Below, in pieces: positions 1 to 20,852 of a stretch of 64,000 nt of DNA. Both the position numbers and the translations under genes were made by a program. Numbering within the stretch: position 1 is the first letter of the stretch; each line of letters begins with the position of its first letter. Origin of the DNA: Tribonema minus (taxonomy: Eukaryota > Sar > Xanthophyceae > Tribonematales > Tribonemataceae); the NCBI GenBank assembly GCA_017506865.1, contig JAFCMP010000541.1, positions 434,001 through 498,000 of the forward strand, in the 5' to 3' direction. The notes under the pieces were generated by a model. The model saw only the letters and a program-made list of their open reading frames with translations, made no database searches and was not told where the DNA came from.

Positions 1-2884
1 GCGTTGGGGGTTCAAGGGGGGGGGGGGAGAGGGGGGGTTTATCCATTGCAGGCAGCAGCGAGCAACGTCCAATGAAGTGCGTGTGGTGTCCTCTCATTTC
101 AACAGTAGCGCTAGTAACTTCAAGTAGCCGTAGGGTAACAGCCGCACTTTACTTGCCGGCCGCTGCTCCGAAGAGACTGGCCATGGGTAAGGGTTAGTGT
201 TTGCACAGTGCTCAGGCGGCGGCGGGGCGCGCTCCGGCGGTCGCGTTGCGGGTGCTGCTACGTCAATCCTCTAGCGTGCCGTGCCTGTATCGGGCTTCCG
301 CAAGCTGGGTATTCCCGCTGCCACGACTGGCGCGCCGTCCTTGCTCAAATCCCGGCGCTGTTGCGCAGCCCTCATTTTGCGTTATGTTGACGCTGGTGTG
401 TGACGGTTGCTGCTGCCTTTTGCGACAGGAGACTGATGTACATCACAACTGCCTGCGCGTGGTCTCGCACCTGTGTTGTCGACTGTTTCTGTATGTATAT
501 GGTGGCAGGCTGGCAAGCCTTCACCAGACTGTCACCGTGGGGGGCAGACATGGAGGGGATGAAAGCAACAGAAGACAGGCGCCAGTCGTGTGCCGCCAGA
601 ACTGCATGTGCCTTGGGCTTCCGCCGCGAAGTGTAACTGCCGTAACTGTCAGTGCGCGACAGCAATGAGCATGCAACTGCGGCCATGCTTTCAGCATACT
701 GGCGGTATGAAGCTGAGCAGTGCCCCTTGCGCGTCAGCCTCCGCAAATATCGTACTTACAGGCGGCGGTCATGATTGCCCCATCGGATGGTTGGTGAATG
801 TAGGCAGTCGCATGCCACGCAGCCGCCACTCAACGCTGAACCGCATCACACGGGGCTGGCCACTGCATGAGCTGCATGCACCCCACAGTATTCCTGCTCG
901 TCACGAGTCGCAATTCACTCGCTTGAGCGCTGTGACACATCAGCCCCTAGGTAGGTACGTATGCGTTCGCATCGGCTTTCGCTGTTGGTTTGCTACCTAC
1001 AGTAGCGTGCTTTTTCTCTCTGTCTGTGTGCTTTCGCTGCAGCTGTGGCCGCCATGTGGATTTCGCAGACATGGTCGTAGCTGGGGTTATGCAGTCTCAA
1101 TTACACACCATGCGGCCCTTCTGAGGTCATGTGTATGTAGCCCCACGAGTCACTTGCTACTGTAACGGCATAGTGACTAGGTACACCACAGACTCTAGAC
1201 TGCATCAAACATCTTTACAGCAGCGTAATGCGAGAGCAGAAGGGCAGAAAATGCAAGAGAGCGGGGGAGAACAGGCCACGCACAGATTTGACGGAGGAGT
1301 ATTTTGAATCAACAGCAACCTGGTTACGAGGCATTGCCTCGTGGTGCATTGTGGGTTTGCACCGTGATGCAAAATTTCACAGCCACACGCCCCGTCTTCA
1401 ATCTGTTTCACCAACATGGACCCGGACACAACAGTGTTTTTTCGACGATGCGAGGCGTACTCATTTTGACCCCCCTGTCCCCCCCTTGCGCAGCACGCCC
1501 ATCACCGCACGGCAGCTACAGTAGCCCCCGCTGTCTGCATCCCGGCGCGCAGCAGCTGGCAGTGCTGCTGCGCCGCCTGCTCACGTTGATTTATCCGCCA
1601 GCCTTGGCAAACCGGTTTGCCCTTGTATTCACTGGCACGCTGCAAATGGGACCCTGCAGCGGCTGCCTCCGCCGGATATCTGCACAGCGGAGGTGGCACA
1701 TAATGTGCCCGGACTTGTGTCGCCTTGTGTGCGCATGCACTGTATCTGGGAATGCGTGCACGTGGATGTGTCCTGTGTCGATGGGAAGCGGGAGCGGAGC
1801 GCACAGCGCACAACGGCGGGATGAAATGCAAGAGTCGCCAGCTGCTCCGCAGGCTGCACTGCGGCGACCGGGGCGCGGCGCGCAACGCAGCTGGTGCTGC
1901 CGTTCAGCCGCCACGCACTCGACACTGCCGCTTGGCGCCGTAGTGCGCGTCACAGCGGCAGCAGCAGTGCGTGCCGCAGCGCATGCCGCGGGGGCAGCAG
2001 CAGCGCGTGCCGCAGCGGCAGCAGCAGTGGGTGCACCGCCCAGAGTTTGAGGCTCAGATGACAGAGGGAGCAGGCGCTGCTGACGCAGCTGCAGTATCCC
2101 TTCCGCCGCCCGTCGCCGCCGCCGCCGCTGCTGCTGCTGCTGCCGACCTCGCGCGTCGCGGCATGCACACGCCGCAGTGAGTTCCGAGCGTCGACGGGAA
2201 GGGCAAACCATGGCACCGCTGAGCGTTGCTGCCGATGCTGTGCGGTGCTGATCGCGGCCGCTGATGTTTTATTGGCCGCCATCGCCGCCGCCGCCGCCGC
2301 TGCCGCCGGCGCCGCCGCGAAAAACGTCGAGGTACTTCAAGGCCCTGGCGGCGAGGCCCCTGCAGAAGACACGGATCATGCAGCGCCCAGCGAGAGGGTT
2401 GAGAATGCGGCGATGACTGAGCTCTGGTGTGCGGGTTGCGCAGCGTCGGCACAAGTTGAGCACTTCAACTCACTCAGCCGAGCGCTGCTGTTCAGGATGA
2501 GCACTGATGTACACATAGCGTAGCTGATTGCTGCGTGAGCTGAGCGATTGTGTACGAGAGACAGCAGGGCAGTGATCCGCAAGCGGAGAACCCGTGTGAG
2601 AGAGCACTAACCCTAACGCTAACCCTAATCCTAATCATGAGCCACTACGGTGCACGCTCATACTGCGATGGTTTGAGTCGTAGCATACGGGCTACACTGT
2701 AGCTGACCGCGCTGCTGTTTTAGATGCTACTGTACGACCATCCCACGCATTCATGTCTACGTGTGCAAGTGATTGCGCTTAGGGCGCAAGGACGTCCAGA
2801 TGATCGATTTCACCCTTACTACTCATGGGATCTGTGTAACCATTGTGTACTTCACAGTGAGGTCACGCAAACTTGGCAGTGCTC
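1..2884. other. No confident gene; G-tract and simple-repeat rich sequence
   Basis: I see no conserved protein on either strand. The first 40 bases hold a G-tract. From about 1950 to 2330 the sequence is made of GCN/CCG-type triplet runs that open long Ala, Arg and Gln reading frames in several frames at once, which is composition and not coding evidence. A short CCCTAA-like array lies near 2608-2635. One minus-strand stretch (2382 down to 2269) follows a CTGCAG acceptor-like site and reads LAARALKYLDVFRGG, then a Gly-rich tail and a TAA stop. It could be a terminal exon of the kinase gene upstream of it on the minus strand, but nothing links them. Confidence 0.4.
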
Positions 2885-3022
2885 AATGAGGAAGCCACAA
2901 AGCAGCACAGGTGCAGGTTGACAAGGTCACGTAGTTGTCACGCACGCTAGTGTGCAAGCGTAGACTTCCTGTTTACGTGACCTTGTCAACCTGCACCTGT
3001 GCTGCTTTGTGGCCTCCTCATT
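2885..3022. repeat. 49-bp inverted repeat with 40-nt loop (hairpin)
   Basis: Bases 2885-2933 are the reverse complement of 2974-3022 with a single mismatch, which would be a G-U pair in one RNA strand. The loop is 2934-2973. The arms contain AAGCAGCACAGGTGCAGG and its complement. Transcribed from either strand it would fold into a long near-perfect stem resembling a small-RNA precursor. It could instead be a tiny inverted-repeat transposon, but I see no target-site duplication. Confidence 0.8.
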
Positions 3023-3286
3023 AACATCGATGTCAACACTTGAATGCCGTGCAGACGCTAGATTCGGCTGAAGGTGACGCGGTGTGTGAGACTGCAAAAC
3101 GGGAATAGCTGCGGCGGTCCGCTCACTTGCCCAGTCAGCGCAGCTGCTGGTCTAGACTGCGCAGTGCAGCCCAGCGCTGTGCAGCAGGCCGGCTCGGCTC
3201 CCTCCTGCAACTTGCTGGCGATAGCAGCAGCAAACATCCCAGCCAACAAACTGCACTTCAACTAAGACGTGTGCAGCAGCGCTCAC

Positions 3287-3415
3287 CCTGGCGAGCGGTC
3301 GCCGTCGTCGCCGCCGTCGCCGTCGTCCTTGTCGCCATCGCTGCCGAAGAAGTTCGGTCGCATGGTGGCGCCGCGCGTCAGCGCGCGCAGCAGCTTGTGG
3401 CCCGACGCTGGCATT
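3287..3415 (-). CDS. Candidate 3' exon of the kinase gene (uncertain)
   Basis: On the minus strand a GCCCTGCAG acceptor-like site precedes 3415 and a GG|GTGAGC donor follows 3287. One frame reads SGHKLLRALTRGATMRPNFF followed by an Asp/Gly-rich tail, in better amino-acid balance than the alternatives. A related SGHKL reading occurs in a second candidate exon starting at 4470. The phase needed does not match the end of the last confident kinase exon (5763, phase 0), so at least one exon is missing or this is not coding. Confidence 0.25.
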
Positions 3416-3470
3416 CTGCAGGGCGGGGGGGGCGCGGCAGGGAGGGGGGGGGGGAGCAAGTGCGTACTGT

Positions 3471-3700
3471 GGCGTGAGCATCAAGCACTGTGACGAGGGG
3501 AGGGAGGGGGGGGGGGGGGGTCAATCGCACACTTCGCCGTGAGCATCAGCCACTGTGACAGGGGATTAGAAGGGGGGGGGCATTGCCTTCCTTTACGGTG
3601 AGCATCAATCACTGCGACGAGGGGAGGGAGGGGGGGGGGGGGGGGGCAGTTGCACACTTTGACCTGAGCATCAACCGATGTGACACGGCTGGCGTGCGGC
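3471..3700. repeat. Tandem repeat with long G-tracts (about 4 units)
   Basis: The phrase GTGAGCATCA followed by CACTGTGAC-like sequence and a long G-run recurs four times, near 3471, 3538, 3598 and 3665, about 60-67 bp apart. The G-runs reach 12 or more bases. Each unit starts with GTGAGC, the same sequence as the donor after the candidate exon at 3287, so this may be another degenerate exon-end array. Confidence 0.7.
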
Positions 3701-4282
3701 TATCTCGCGGCGTACTGTCGCGGTGCCCAGTCCACAGCGGCGCAGGGACTCCTGGTGGAGCACGCAAGGTGTTGCTCTGCTTCACCGCGTGATGTGAGTT
3801 GACGGCTTCAAGTTCCAGGGCCTCCCCGAGCATGGGCGCCACTGAGGTGCTCAAATGCGGTTGGTTTCAGGCCTCGAAAACGTCGACATACCGTTGATTT
3901 TCATGAATTTCGTGAGCATGGATGAATACATTCATACCATACATTTACAATGGGCTTGGATGTGGTCATGGATTGATTGAGAATGCCTGCAAAGTCTAGC
4001 TTAGAAGATCACACTAGGCCCTCCGAGCATTGCCGGATCTCTCTCTCTTCCCTAGTTCTCTCCCCTCCCCTCCTTAACTTGCCTTAAATGTTGATCAATG
4101 CCAACTTCAAACGCCCCTCACCTCACTACTTGCGTGTGTGCAACCCACGATGTCACGCAACACGTCTATACACAGGCGACACATGCTGCCCCACGACTTC
4201 AACTTCAACTGGAGTGTCACTCACGCGTCATCATTGCTTCTGGGTATGCGCACGCTGGCGCTCGTCACGGCGGCTCTGGCGC

Positions 4283-4295
4283 CGGGGCCGCCACC

Positions 4296-4361
<66 letters not shown>

Positions 4362-4530
4362 CGGCACAGCTGTGCTCATCGACGGCGCTTTGCCCATCGT
4401 AAGCCGCAGCTTGTGGCCGGACGAGCTCAGTGCGCCGGCGCTGAAACTCTTGAAGAACGCCGGGTGCGTCCTGCGGGGGGGCGGGGGGGGGGGGGGGGGG
4501 TAAGGCGAGGTTGTGGATTTCAGGGGCGCA

Positions 4531-4567
<37 letters not shown>

Positions 4568-4575
4568 GGATTTGA
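4283..4575. repeat. CCG/CGG microsatellites, G-tract and candidate exon start
   Basis: There is a CCG-type run at about 4289-4362, a G-tract at about 4476-4500 and a CGG run at about 4529-4568. These make long Pro, Arg and Ala frames that should not be taken as proteins. Between the runs, 4470 down to about 4370 on the minus strand follows a CGCAG acceptor and may be an exon of the kinase C-terminus, for example reading THPAFFKSFSAGALSSSGHK in one frame. The phase-compatible frame instead becomes Arg-rich, so the call stays open. Confidence 0.5.
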
Positions 4576-4877
4576 AGAGGCTGCGATGCTCACGAGTGAG
4601 CGGGGGCTGACGCTCAGTCCCGCACTTGCAAAACAGGTGACTGTGCAGGGGCGAAGATTCCATTGGACAGAGATGCTTGAAGTACTTTATTTGACAGAGA
4701 TGCTTCAAGTACTTTATGTACAGTGTCCAAGCTTCTCCCATCCAACTGGTCTGCTTGCTGACTGCTGTAACAACATCTGTGCGTCTCTGCCGCATCAATA
4801 CATAACATGCCTCTGCACCACCGACAGCAACATGCGCATCATGCTCGCTGATCTAGAAGTCATGTCATGTGTCATGC

Positions 4878-4921
4878 ATCTGGGTTAGGGTTAGGGTTAG
4901 GGTTAGGGGGTAGGGTTAGGT
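4878..4921. repeat. Interstitial telomere-like array (TTAGGG)
   Basis: Four consecutive near-perfect GGGTTA units followed by one imperfect unit lie on the plus strand. The surrounding 4.6-5.5 kb shows no gene. The only other features there are a doubled 26-bp phrase TTGACAGAGATGCTTCAAGT at 4660-4718 and scattered CTTCAA motifs. Confidence 0.85.
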
Positions 4922-5512
4922 GGCGTGCGTCTGACTCAGACTCACGAGTCGTACTCCACGCCCGTCAGCTGCCGCACTTTATGGTGACTGTCGAGCAGCT
5001 CTGCCTCTCTGGCGATACCCATCTCCATCTGACGCAAGCGCGGAAACACGCGCAGCAGGGGGGCGGGGCAGCAGCAGCTGTGAGACAGGTATTCAGCGAT
5101 TGGGGGCTCTTCGCATCAATTGCGGGCGGGGGCTGCCTCAGGGTTAGTGTTAGGGTTAGCGCTGGCTCTGGGCGGGCACAATCTCAAAGCACAGTGTGTG
5201 TCATTATCACAAAGCGCCATGGAGGCGAAAAAATTCTGCGTCGTGTACAGACAGCTACAGGACGAGGACGCTGAGTTTGTACTTCAACACACGCCACCAA
5301 TCCTGTCTTCAAACCATCATCGTGGCTGTCGAGTGTGTCGCACATTTGTTCCTTGCTCCAGCGATTTGATGCAACAAACCACATGGTGGCAGTGCTCGCC
5401 CATCTTGAGAGCTAACAAATCGCCAGTGGAGGAACAGCACCCTGCTGCTTGCCAGTTGTCTTTACTTCAAATTACACTTCAAATCACACTTGAAATCGCA
5501 GGGCGGCAGCGC

Positions 5513-5697
5513 TCACCTTGAGCGCGCCGGGGCTGACGTGGCGCCAGTCGCGGAATGCGCCTGCTGCTTGCCAGCTATCGCTACTTCAAATTCCTTCAAA
5601 TAACACTTCAACTCGCAGGGCAGCAGCGCTCACCTTGAGGCCGCCGGGGCTGACGTAGCGCCAGTCGCTGAACAGCGCCTGCTGCTTGCCAGTTATC
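5513..5697 (-). repeat. Two 3' echoes of the kinase exon ending at 5763
   Basis: The last about 60 bases of the exon ending at 5763, which encode RDWRYVSPGALK, recur at about 5631-5697 and 5513-5575 with the donor GTGAGCGCTGCC still attached. Each copy is followed by intron-start sequence rich in CTTCAA. They cannot be separate genes, because each lacks an acceptor and starts mid-exon. Confidence 0.85.
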
Positions 5698-5762
5698 TCT
5701 ACTTCAAATTACTTCAAGTCACACTTCAAGTCACACTTCAAATGCATGGTGGCAGCGCTCAC

Positions 5763-14899
<9,137 letters not shown>

Positions 14900-14949
14900 C
14901 TGTTGAGGGGGGGTGGGGGGGTAGGGGGGGGGTTGGGGGGGGGGGGGAG

Positions 14950-15660
14950 GCTTAAGATGGTGGTGCAGGGCAGAACTGCAGCGGTTGCTGCGCGTTGACT
15001 TGGGCAGGGAGTCCGGGGGTGGCCTCACATTAAGGAAAATCCCTCTCAGGAGTACGCACAGGGTTAAAGCTGAAGCTGCAGTCGATATGCGTCCGGGGCA
15101 GTCGAGGCCAATTTCTCTTGTGAACGATACGCGCCAGGTGCGCGCACGGGTGAGGGTTAGCCAGGAGTTAGGGTTGGGGATAGGGGGCGAGGCTTAGGAT
15201 CAGGGGAAGCCGGCCGTCCCCGTTGGCTGGGGACCGAACGTGTGACCGGGAGCGCATGCCACCAGGGTAGTGTGGCGGGCAACTGCGGCTGTGCCTGCGT
15301 GCAGCATATGGGTCAGCTTGACTGCTTGGGGGGCAGCCGCCGCCGCTGCTGCCGCTGCTGTCGCTGCGCAGCAGCTGCTGCCGCCGCTGCCCCTGACGCA
15401 GTGCAGTCATGTCGCTGAGCGCTGCAGACAGGGCAAGAAGTGCTGCTGAGCAGCTGGTACATACACCCTTTTCTGTGAAGTTTCTGTGTGCGGAGAGTAG
15501 CGAGCAGTGACTGATGCGAGCAGCGACGCAGCGCATGCGCGCACTGCGTGACCCTGGGAGATGGGGCAACACGGCACGCTGTCAGAGCCGCCACCACGCT
15601 TTGACCGCAGCAGCAGGGCTGCCGCTGCGCGTTGATCGGTTCAACTTGACCATCCACAGT
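14950..15660 (-). repeat. Two 5' echoes of the RGS exon
   Basis: Minus-strand CAACGCGCAGCANCCGCTG-like sequence copying the RGS exon start occurs at about 14965-14995, and a weaker copy at about 15615-15655. No earlier RGS exon is visible between them. The rest of 15.0-16.2 kb shows nothing I can identify. Confidence 0.7.
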
Positions 15661-16216
15661 AACGGCTGAAGCAGAAGCCTTGTTGAGCGTGCTGAGGCTA
15701 GCGCCTAACCCTAAGTGCTACATCTGCTAGGGTTTGAGGTAGGTGTTTGCACAGCTAGCGCTGAAGCTGGAGGTGTAGCCAGTCGAAGCGAATGTGGGTG
15801 CTGTGCGTCGGTCCGAACACAACTTGGGCTCTTTGAGCAGTTCCTTCAAGGTACCTCTCAAAGCGTTCGTCCATGCCCCGCCAGTGCCAGATTTGAAGTT
15901 CGCAAGCTGGTCCTGTCGAACAAAGTGTGTACTGCACCAGTCTCGGTGAAGTTAACGTCATGTTTCTGAAGTTTTTGTGCTTGTTTTCAACACGAGGCAG
16001 CACTCAAAGATGCCAGCCTGCACCCTGCTGACGCATCTGACGCCCAACAGAAAGTCAGCGGCGCACGGGCTGGATTTCTCCTTGCAGCGCTGAAGAGGGC
16101 AACCGCTGGCGCTCATCCGAACCCTAGCCCTAGTGGAAATTCAAGCTGTTGAGCGCTGCGTGCAAAGTCGCGAGCCTCCGCAGCAACCCGGAAAGCCAGG
16201 CGCACCTCCACCGGCT

Positions 16217-16424
16217 GTAACAGGACATCACCGCATGAGCGCTGATGCACATCCAGTGCCAAGCGCTGATGCACCCAGTGCTGAGTGCTGATGCGGCTCA
16301 AACGCTGAGCATTGATGTACTTCCAGCGCTGAGCGCTGATGCACGTCCGGTGCTGAGCGCTGATGCACCTTTGGCGCTGAGCGCTGATGCACCTCCGGCG
16401 CTGAGCGCTGATGCACCTCAAGCA
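16217..16424. repeat. 24-bp minisatellite, about 8 units
   Basis: The unit is GAGCGCTGATGCACNTCCGG plus CGCT. The units toward 16424 are the most regular and those toward 16217 more diverged. It reads open on both strands because 24 is a multiple of three, which makes spurious repeat-protein frames. Confidence 0.9.
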
Positions 16425-16907
16425 TGGATTGTAGCTGTAGGCCACTCCTCTGCGCAGCAGCGTCGCAGGCCCGACCAGATACAACCTCACAACCGCACTC
16501 ATCCGGCGAGCAGCCAGTGTACGCTGTCGTGAACTGGTCACTTTTTCTGGCCTCGTCATTCCCCATGAAGCACGCAAAGCGCTCTCTGCTACTGAAGCTG
16601 TGCCAGCAGCCCAGACAGATCACGCGCATGTCAGGCGCATCCGAGCGCGCCGCTGGCACTGCGAGCGTTGCGTCTTGCATCATGCGCTATTGACCTCCGT
16701 CGCATCGGTCGAACCGCAGCTGGAGCGATCACCGTTCACGCCGAGGCTACCCCGGCAGCGATGGTATCGTGAACAATGTGTACGACACCTGGTTTTGCAG
16801 GTCGTGCAACTAAGCGGTGCTGGTCACTGCTGCGCCGCTGCTGCCGTGCTCCGGAGGTGTCACGCGCCCGCCCGCTACTGCAAATGAATTACTTGGAAGT
16901 ACGCAGT

Positions 16908-17699
16908 TCACTTCACCATGCAGGACGCATGCTGTCTGACGGTTCCCATCAATTCAGGCATCGCGCATTGCGAGCCGCTGAGCACTCTCAGTCTCGTAAT
17001 GTGTACGTGCACATGTCGTCGTTCTTGTCCTTCTTTCCTAGCTCGGCGATGCGACCTGCTACTGCGGCATGCTGCGATATACCTGCTGTGAGCCACTGCA
17101 GGGTCCACAGTGGCTTCAGCATGAATGTCGCTGAGTGTGTGGCCTTTTTTCACAAAGGCACGCCACAATGGAATCGGACATGAGCAAGGGCGCAAGGACC
17201 AGTAGGCTGCGCAGATTTGCAACTCCTTTACATCGTGCAGGTACCTCTGATGACACAGCACATCAAAGGTGTCGGAACGACGCCTGATCAGAAAATGAGA
17301 ACCCACCTCTGCAGCGAATGCTCCCAGCCTCCTTTGTCCTAAGCTGCAGTCCAATGCCACGAGCAGCTTCATGTACTCCTGCGCATGGGGAGCAGCAGGC
17401 AGCGCCGGTTGGAGATTGCCGATCAGCGACATGTTATCGCCAACCTTGAACAAATAGCACACATCTCTCAGAGCACATGCGGCCCTGTACTCTATCGCAC
17501 CTGTCGTTCCTCGGTATCTGGCACGAGCTCCACGTGCAAAGCTTTCTTTGCATTTAGCTCCTTCCACTCTGTCCCTTGGCCCTCCTTCTCCTCCCCACCT
17601 CCCCCATCTTCCACCACGATGCTGGCGCCAGCGCCCATAGCTGCTGTAATGTCCTATAGCGCCACTTTGCTTCGCCGTCTCAGCTGCAGCAAACAGCAC
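16908..17699 (-). CDS. Hypothetical ORF, 263 aa
   Basis: This is an uninterrupted minus-strand frame of balanced composition, without the Ala/Arg runs typical of spurious frames here. It contains the stretch EYRAACALRDVCYLFKVGDN followed by MKLLVALDCSLGQRRLGAFA. I recognise no domain, signal peptide or membrane segment. It could be an exon or a decayed mobile-element gene. No splice partners were identified. Confidence 0.3.
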   Translation of the reverse strand: MLFAAAETAKQSGAIGHYSSYGRWRQHRGGRWGRWGGEGGPRDRVEGAKCKESFARGARARYRGTTGAIEYRAACALRDVCYLFKVGDNMSLIGNLQPALPAAPHAQEYMKLLVALDCSLGQRRLGAFAAEVGSHFLIRRRSDTFDVLCHQRYLHDVKELQICAAYWSLRPCSCPIPLWRAFVKKGHTLSDIHAEATVDPAVAHSRYIAACRSSRSHRRARKEGQERRHVHVHITRLRVLSGSQCAMPELMGTVRQHASCMVK

Positions 17700-17837
17700 A
17701 TGCTCTCTCGCTTCTATGGCAGGGAACGCCTGCCAGCTGCTCCTCCTCTCTCTCTCTCTCTATGACTACAACTAAACTTGACATCGGTGACCCTTCACTT
17801 TCGGCTCGTCGGTTTCATGCTGTTGTGCACACTTGCT

Positions 17838-18152
17838 CTAATCGCCAGTGGGGGGAACAAGACGGGCTGGTCTCACGGCGCCCAAACAGCAGCTTGTTGA
17901 GTATCTGGAGCCGATGAGTCGGCGAACACAGCGTGCTGCAGTCAAACGAGCGTGACGCCTCCTGTTGGCACTCAGCAGACAAACGCTCTGCCAGTGGGGA
18001 ATATTACTGAGAGGAGATGGGTACTCAGAGGGAACATGCATGACCTTCTGGAGTGCACCTACTGGCAAATGTAGTTTTTCACGGTGCGCCTTATCGGTGA
18101 CAACGGCACTGCACAATTCCAACATGCATGCATCCAGGATCTGATTTGGCAC
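17838..18152 (-). CDS. Hypothetical ORF, 104 aa
   Basis: A minus-strand frame starts MPNQILDACMLELCSAVVTD and has balanced composition in its first half. It lies just upstream of the 263-aa frame on the same strand and could belong to the same transcript. There is no recognisable domain. Confidence 0.2.
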   Translation of the reverse strand: MPNQILDACMLELCSAVVTDKAHREKLHLPVGALQKVMHVPSEYPSPLSNIPHWQSVCLLSANRRRHARLTAARCVRRLIGSRYSTSCCLGAVRPARLVPPTGD

Positions 18153-18501
18153 TTGCTGGCAGCTAAATCTGCCACTTGCTGGTATGGCGCGGAGAGCAGT
18201 CTGAGATCATGTCGCACAACTTGAATATCATGTCATGTGATCCGGTATATTACTTGAGGTACATGCAGCTCTTTGAAAGCTGCTCGCATACAATACCTGC
18301 TCTCATACCAAATGAGAGAGAGCTCGTCTGACGTGCCTGCTTTCAAAGACAATGTCGCTTGAGGGATGCCAAGGTTCTGCCAGGGCTACATGGCGATCTC
18401 CACGCGATCAATTGAGTCACAAGGTGACAATGTGTACAGCACAGTTAGCAACATTGCTGGTGAGCACACCATCATGATTGCAGTCAAGTCAGAGTCAGAG
18501 C

Positions 18502-20820
18502 TCACATTGGTTCTCCATTGAAGTTTGCAGCAGTTCTGATATGACGCAAATATGGCTCAACGTCCAGCTCATCGGCCAATACATCATCACTGCTGCCCGC
18601 TACAGCAATTGTCCCCGTACCATGGGCTCGGGCACTGTGATCTTGGCCGGCCGACTCGCAATCATTATGCACAACGACTCCGAGTCGTTGCCAGTGCTCA
18701 GCACAGTTGGCCTCGAGCTCTACCGCCCCGCCGCAGTCGGCAACGCATTCAACGTCTGCAGGATGCTGAGCGCTGCTGCTGCCGCCGCCGCCGCCACACC
18801 CGCCGCCGATGCCCCTGCCACCACCGTAGCCGCAGCCGCCGTCGCCGCCATCGCCGCCATCGCCACAGCTAGCAAAACCAGGCTCAGACGCCATCCTGAG
18901 CGCTGCCTCGCGCTCCTTCATCACGCGCAGCGCGCCCTCCAGCGTGGTGACCGCCGTAAACAGCCGTGGCTTCGGCTGCGCGGGGCTGAGCCCGCGCGCC
19001 ATGCGCCGCGCGCGCCGCGCGTCGCGTAGCCGCCGCTGCACGCGCTGCCCGTACAGTGCGTGCCCTTCCCCACCGCCGCCTCTGCCACCGTCACAGCTGA
19101 TGGCGCCTTCATCATTGACCTTACAACAGCAGCCGCCGCCGCCGCCTGTGCCGCTGCCGCCGCAGCCACCGCCTGTGGTGCCGCAGCAGCCGCCGCCGTC
19201 GCACCTCGGCGGCGGCAATGTCGGCTGCGCCTGCCACTGCTGCTGCTGCTGCTGCCACTGCTGCTGCTGCAGCAGGTGGCGGTGCTGCTGCTGCGGCTGC
19301 TGCTGCTGCTGCCGCGCGGCACGCGCCCACTCGCGGATCGTCGCGCGCGTCCCCGCCAGGCGCCGCACCATGGCGGCCTCCGCGCACGCTGAGCGCACGC
19401 GTATGCGCTGCCTGCAGCGGCAGAAGGCGCGCAGTGCAATCAAAGGGATGAACACACAGTGCACTCATGAATCATGATGCAGGCTGGGGGGTCCGTCCTA
19501 GGCTGGGATTCACATCTGAACAATGAGTTCACAGTGCACTCAGGCAGGCTGGGGAATCCGACGAGGCCAGGGTTTAAGCCTGAAATGCGGGCCGACCACT
19601 GCGTGGTGAGGGCGTGTTTGGTGACAGAACAGGGTCCAGTCGGACATCTCAGAAAAAAAACCAGCGCAGCTACAGGCGGCCATCCCCATGTACTGCAGAC
19701 GCCGAGCCCCATGAGACAGGGTAGCTTGAGTCCCTAGCACACTGTGCCGACATGAAACCTAGCGCATCAACAGCTAGCGTGAGCAGTACACGACGGTGCG
19801 GCAGTCGGCGCGCACGTGAGAGGGCATCGGCGCGCGGAGCACGCGTCCATGCGCCGCCTGCCGCTGCACAGAAAGAGCAGAGTGCATAGACAGCAGCACT
19901 CAACTTCGGTATGACAGCTGGCAGGACAGCAGACGTGAAGGGGCGTGCAGTGCGGCACAGGCACACCGTACACTGCAGCGGCTATTGGGGCCCACGACAA
20001 GGCAGCGGCGCCTACTCAACAGTTCACCGGTCGCACGCTGGCAGCGCGTGCGCAGCAACGCCCACAGCCGTCGCAGCCGTGCGCATACACAGCACGAGTC
20101 AGCTTGGGTGACGGCAAGTACTGTGGTCAGTTGCGCCGCTGCGTATCGTGTAACGGGAAGTAAACACTCCGTCAACAGCGCTCCACCCATATGGCCGCCG
20201 CCGGGAGCGGGTTAGGGTTAGAGTTAGGGTTAGAGTTGAGGTTGGGTTAACCCTAAGACGCCCTCAGGCGCCCACGCACCTGTCGCACTGGTCCATCACG
20301 CCGAGCAGCGCGCGCCGGCCGTCGTTGTGCCCCTCCCCCTCCCCCCCCTCGCCCCCGCCCCCCACCCCCACCTCGCGCACGCCGTACAGCGCCACGGGCC
20401 GGTGCTCGGAGAGCTCCGCACCCCTGAGCGCTGCCTCCAGCTCCGCCTTTGCCGCGCGCGTCGTCAGCTTCCAGCCCATCATGCTGCTCGAGGGCACAAA
20501 CGCGACGACCTCGGCGCCGCCACCGCTGCCGCCGCCGCCGCCGCTGCCGCCGCCGCCGCCGCTGCCGCCGCCGCCGCCGCCGTCGCCGCCAGTGCCGTCG
20601 CTGCCGCCGCCGCCAGTGCCGCTGCCGCCGCTGCTGCAGCCGCCACTGCCGCCACCGCTGCCGCCGCCGCCGTGTGCGCTGCTGACGCGGCGGCAGCGTT
20701 GAACACTGCTGCTGCTGGTGGAAAGGCGGTGCCCAACGGGGCCAAGGCCGCCGTGGCTGTTGGTGCCGATGACGGCGCCGCCGTGCAGGCGCGAGCAGTG
20801 CGCTGGTGCGGTTTGCGCAC

Positions 20821-20852
<32 letters not shown>

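Noticed and set aside
1591-2460. Overlapping 100-250 aa frames rich in Ala, Arg and Gln on both strands
   Set aside because: They arise from GCN/CCG triplet runs that are open in several frames at once. There are no conserved motifs and no consistent splice sites.
4098-4610. Pro-, Arg- and Ala-rich frames over CCG repeats
   Set aside because: Microsatellite translation. Every frame is open and the composition follows the repeat unit.
16217-16424. CRISPR-like array
   Set aside because: Units are contiguous 24-mers without unique spacers, and the DNA is eukaryotic.
16217-16693. Repeat protein encoded by the 24-bp minisatellite
   Set aside because: The frame is open only because the unit is a multiple of three. 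The same holds on the opposite strand, and flanking sequence gives no coding support.
18944-19477. Plus-strand Cys/Ala/Pro-rich frames opposite the Gln/Gly-rich gene
   Set aside because: Shadow of the minus-strand exon, whose phase-consistent splicing makes the minus frame the better explanation.
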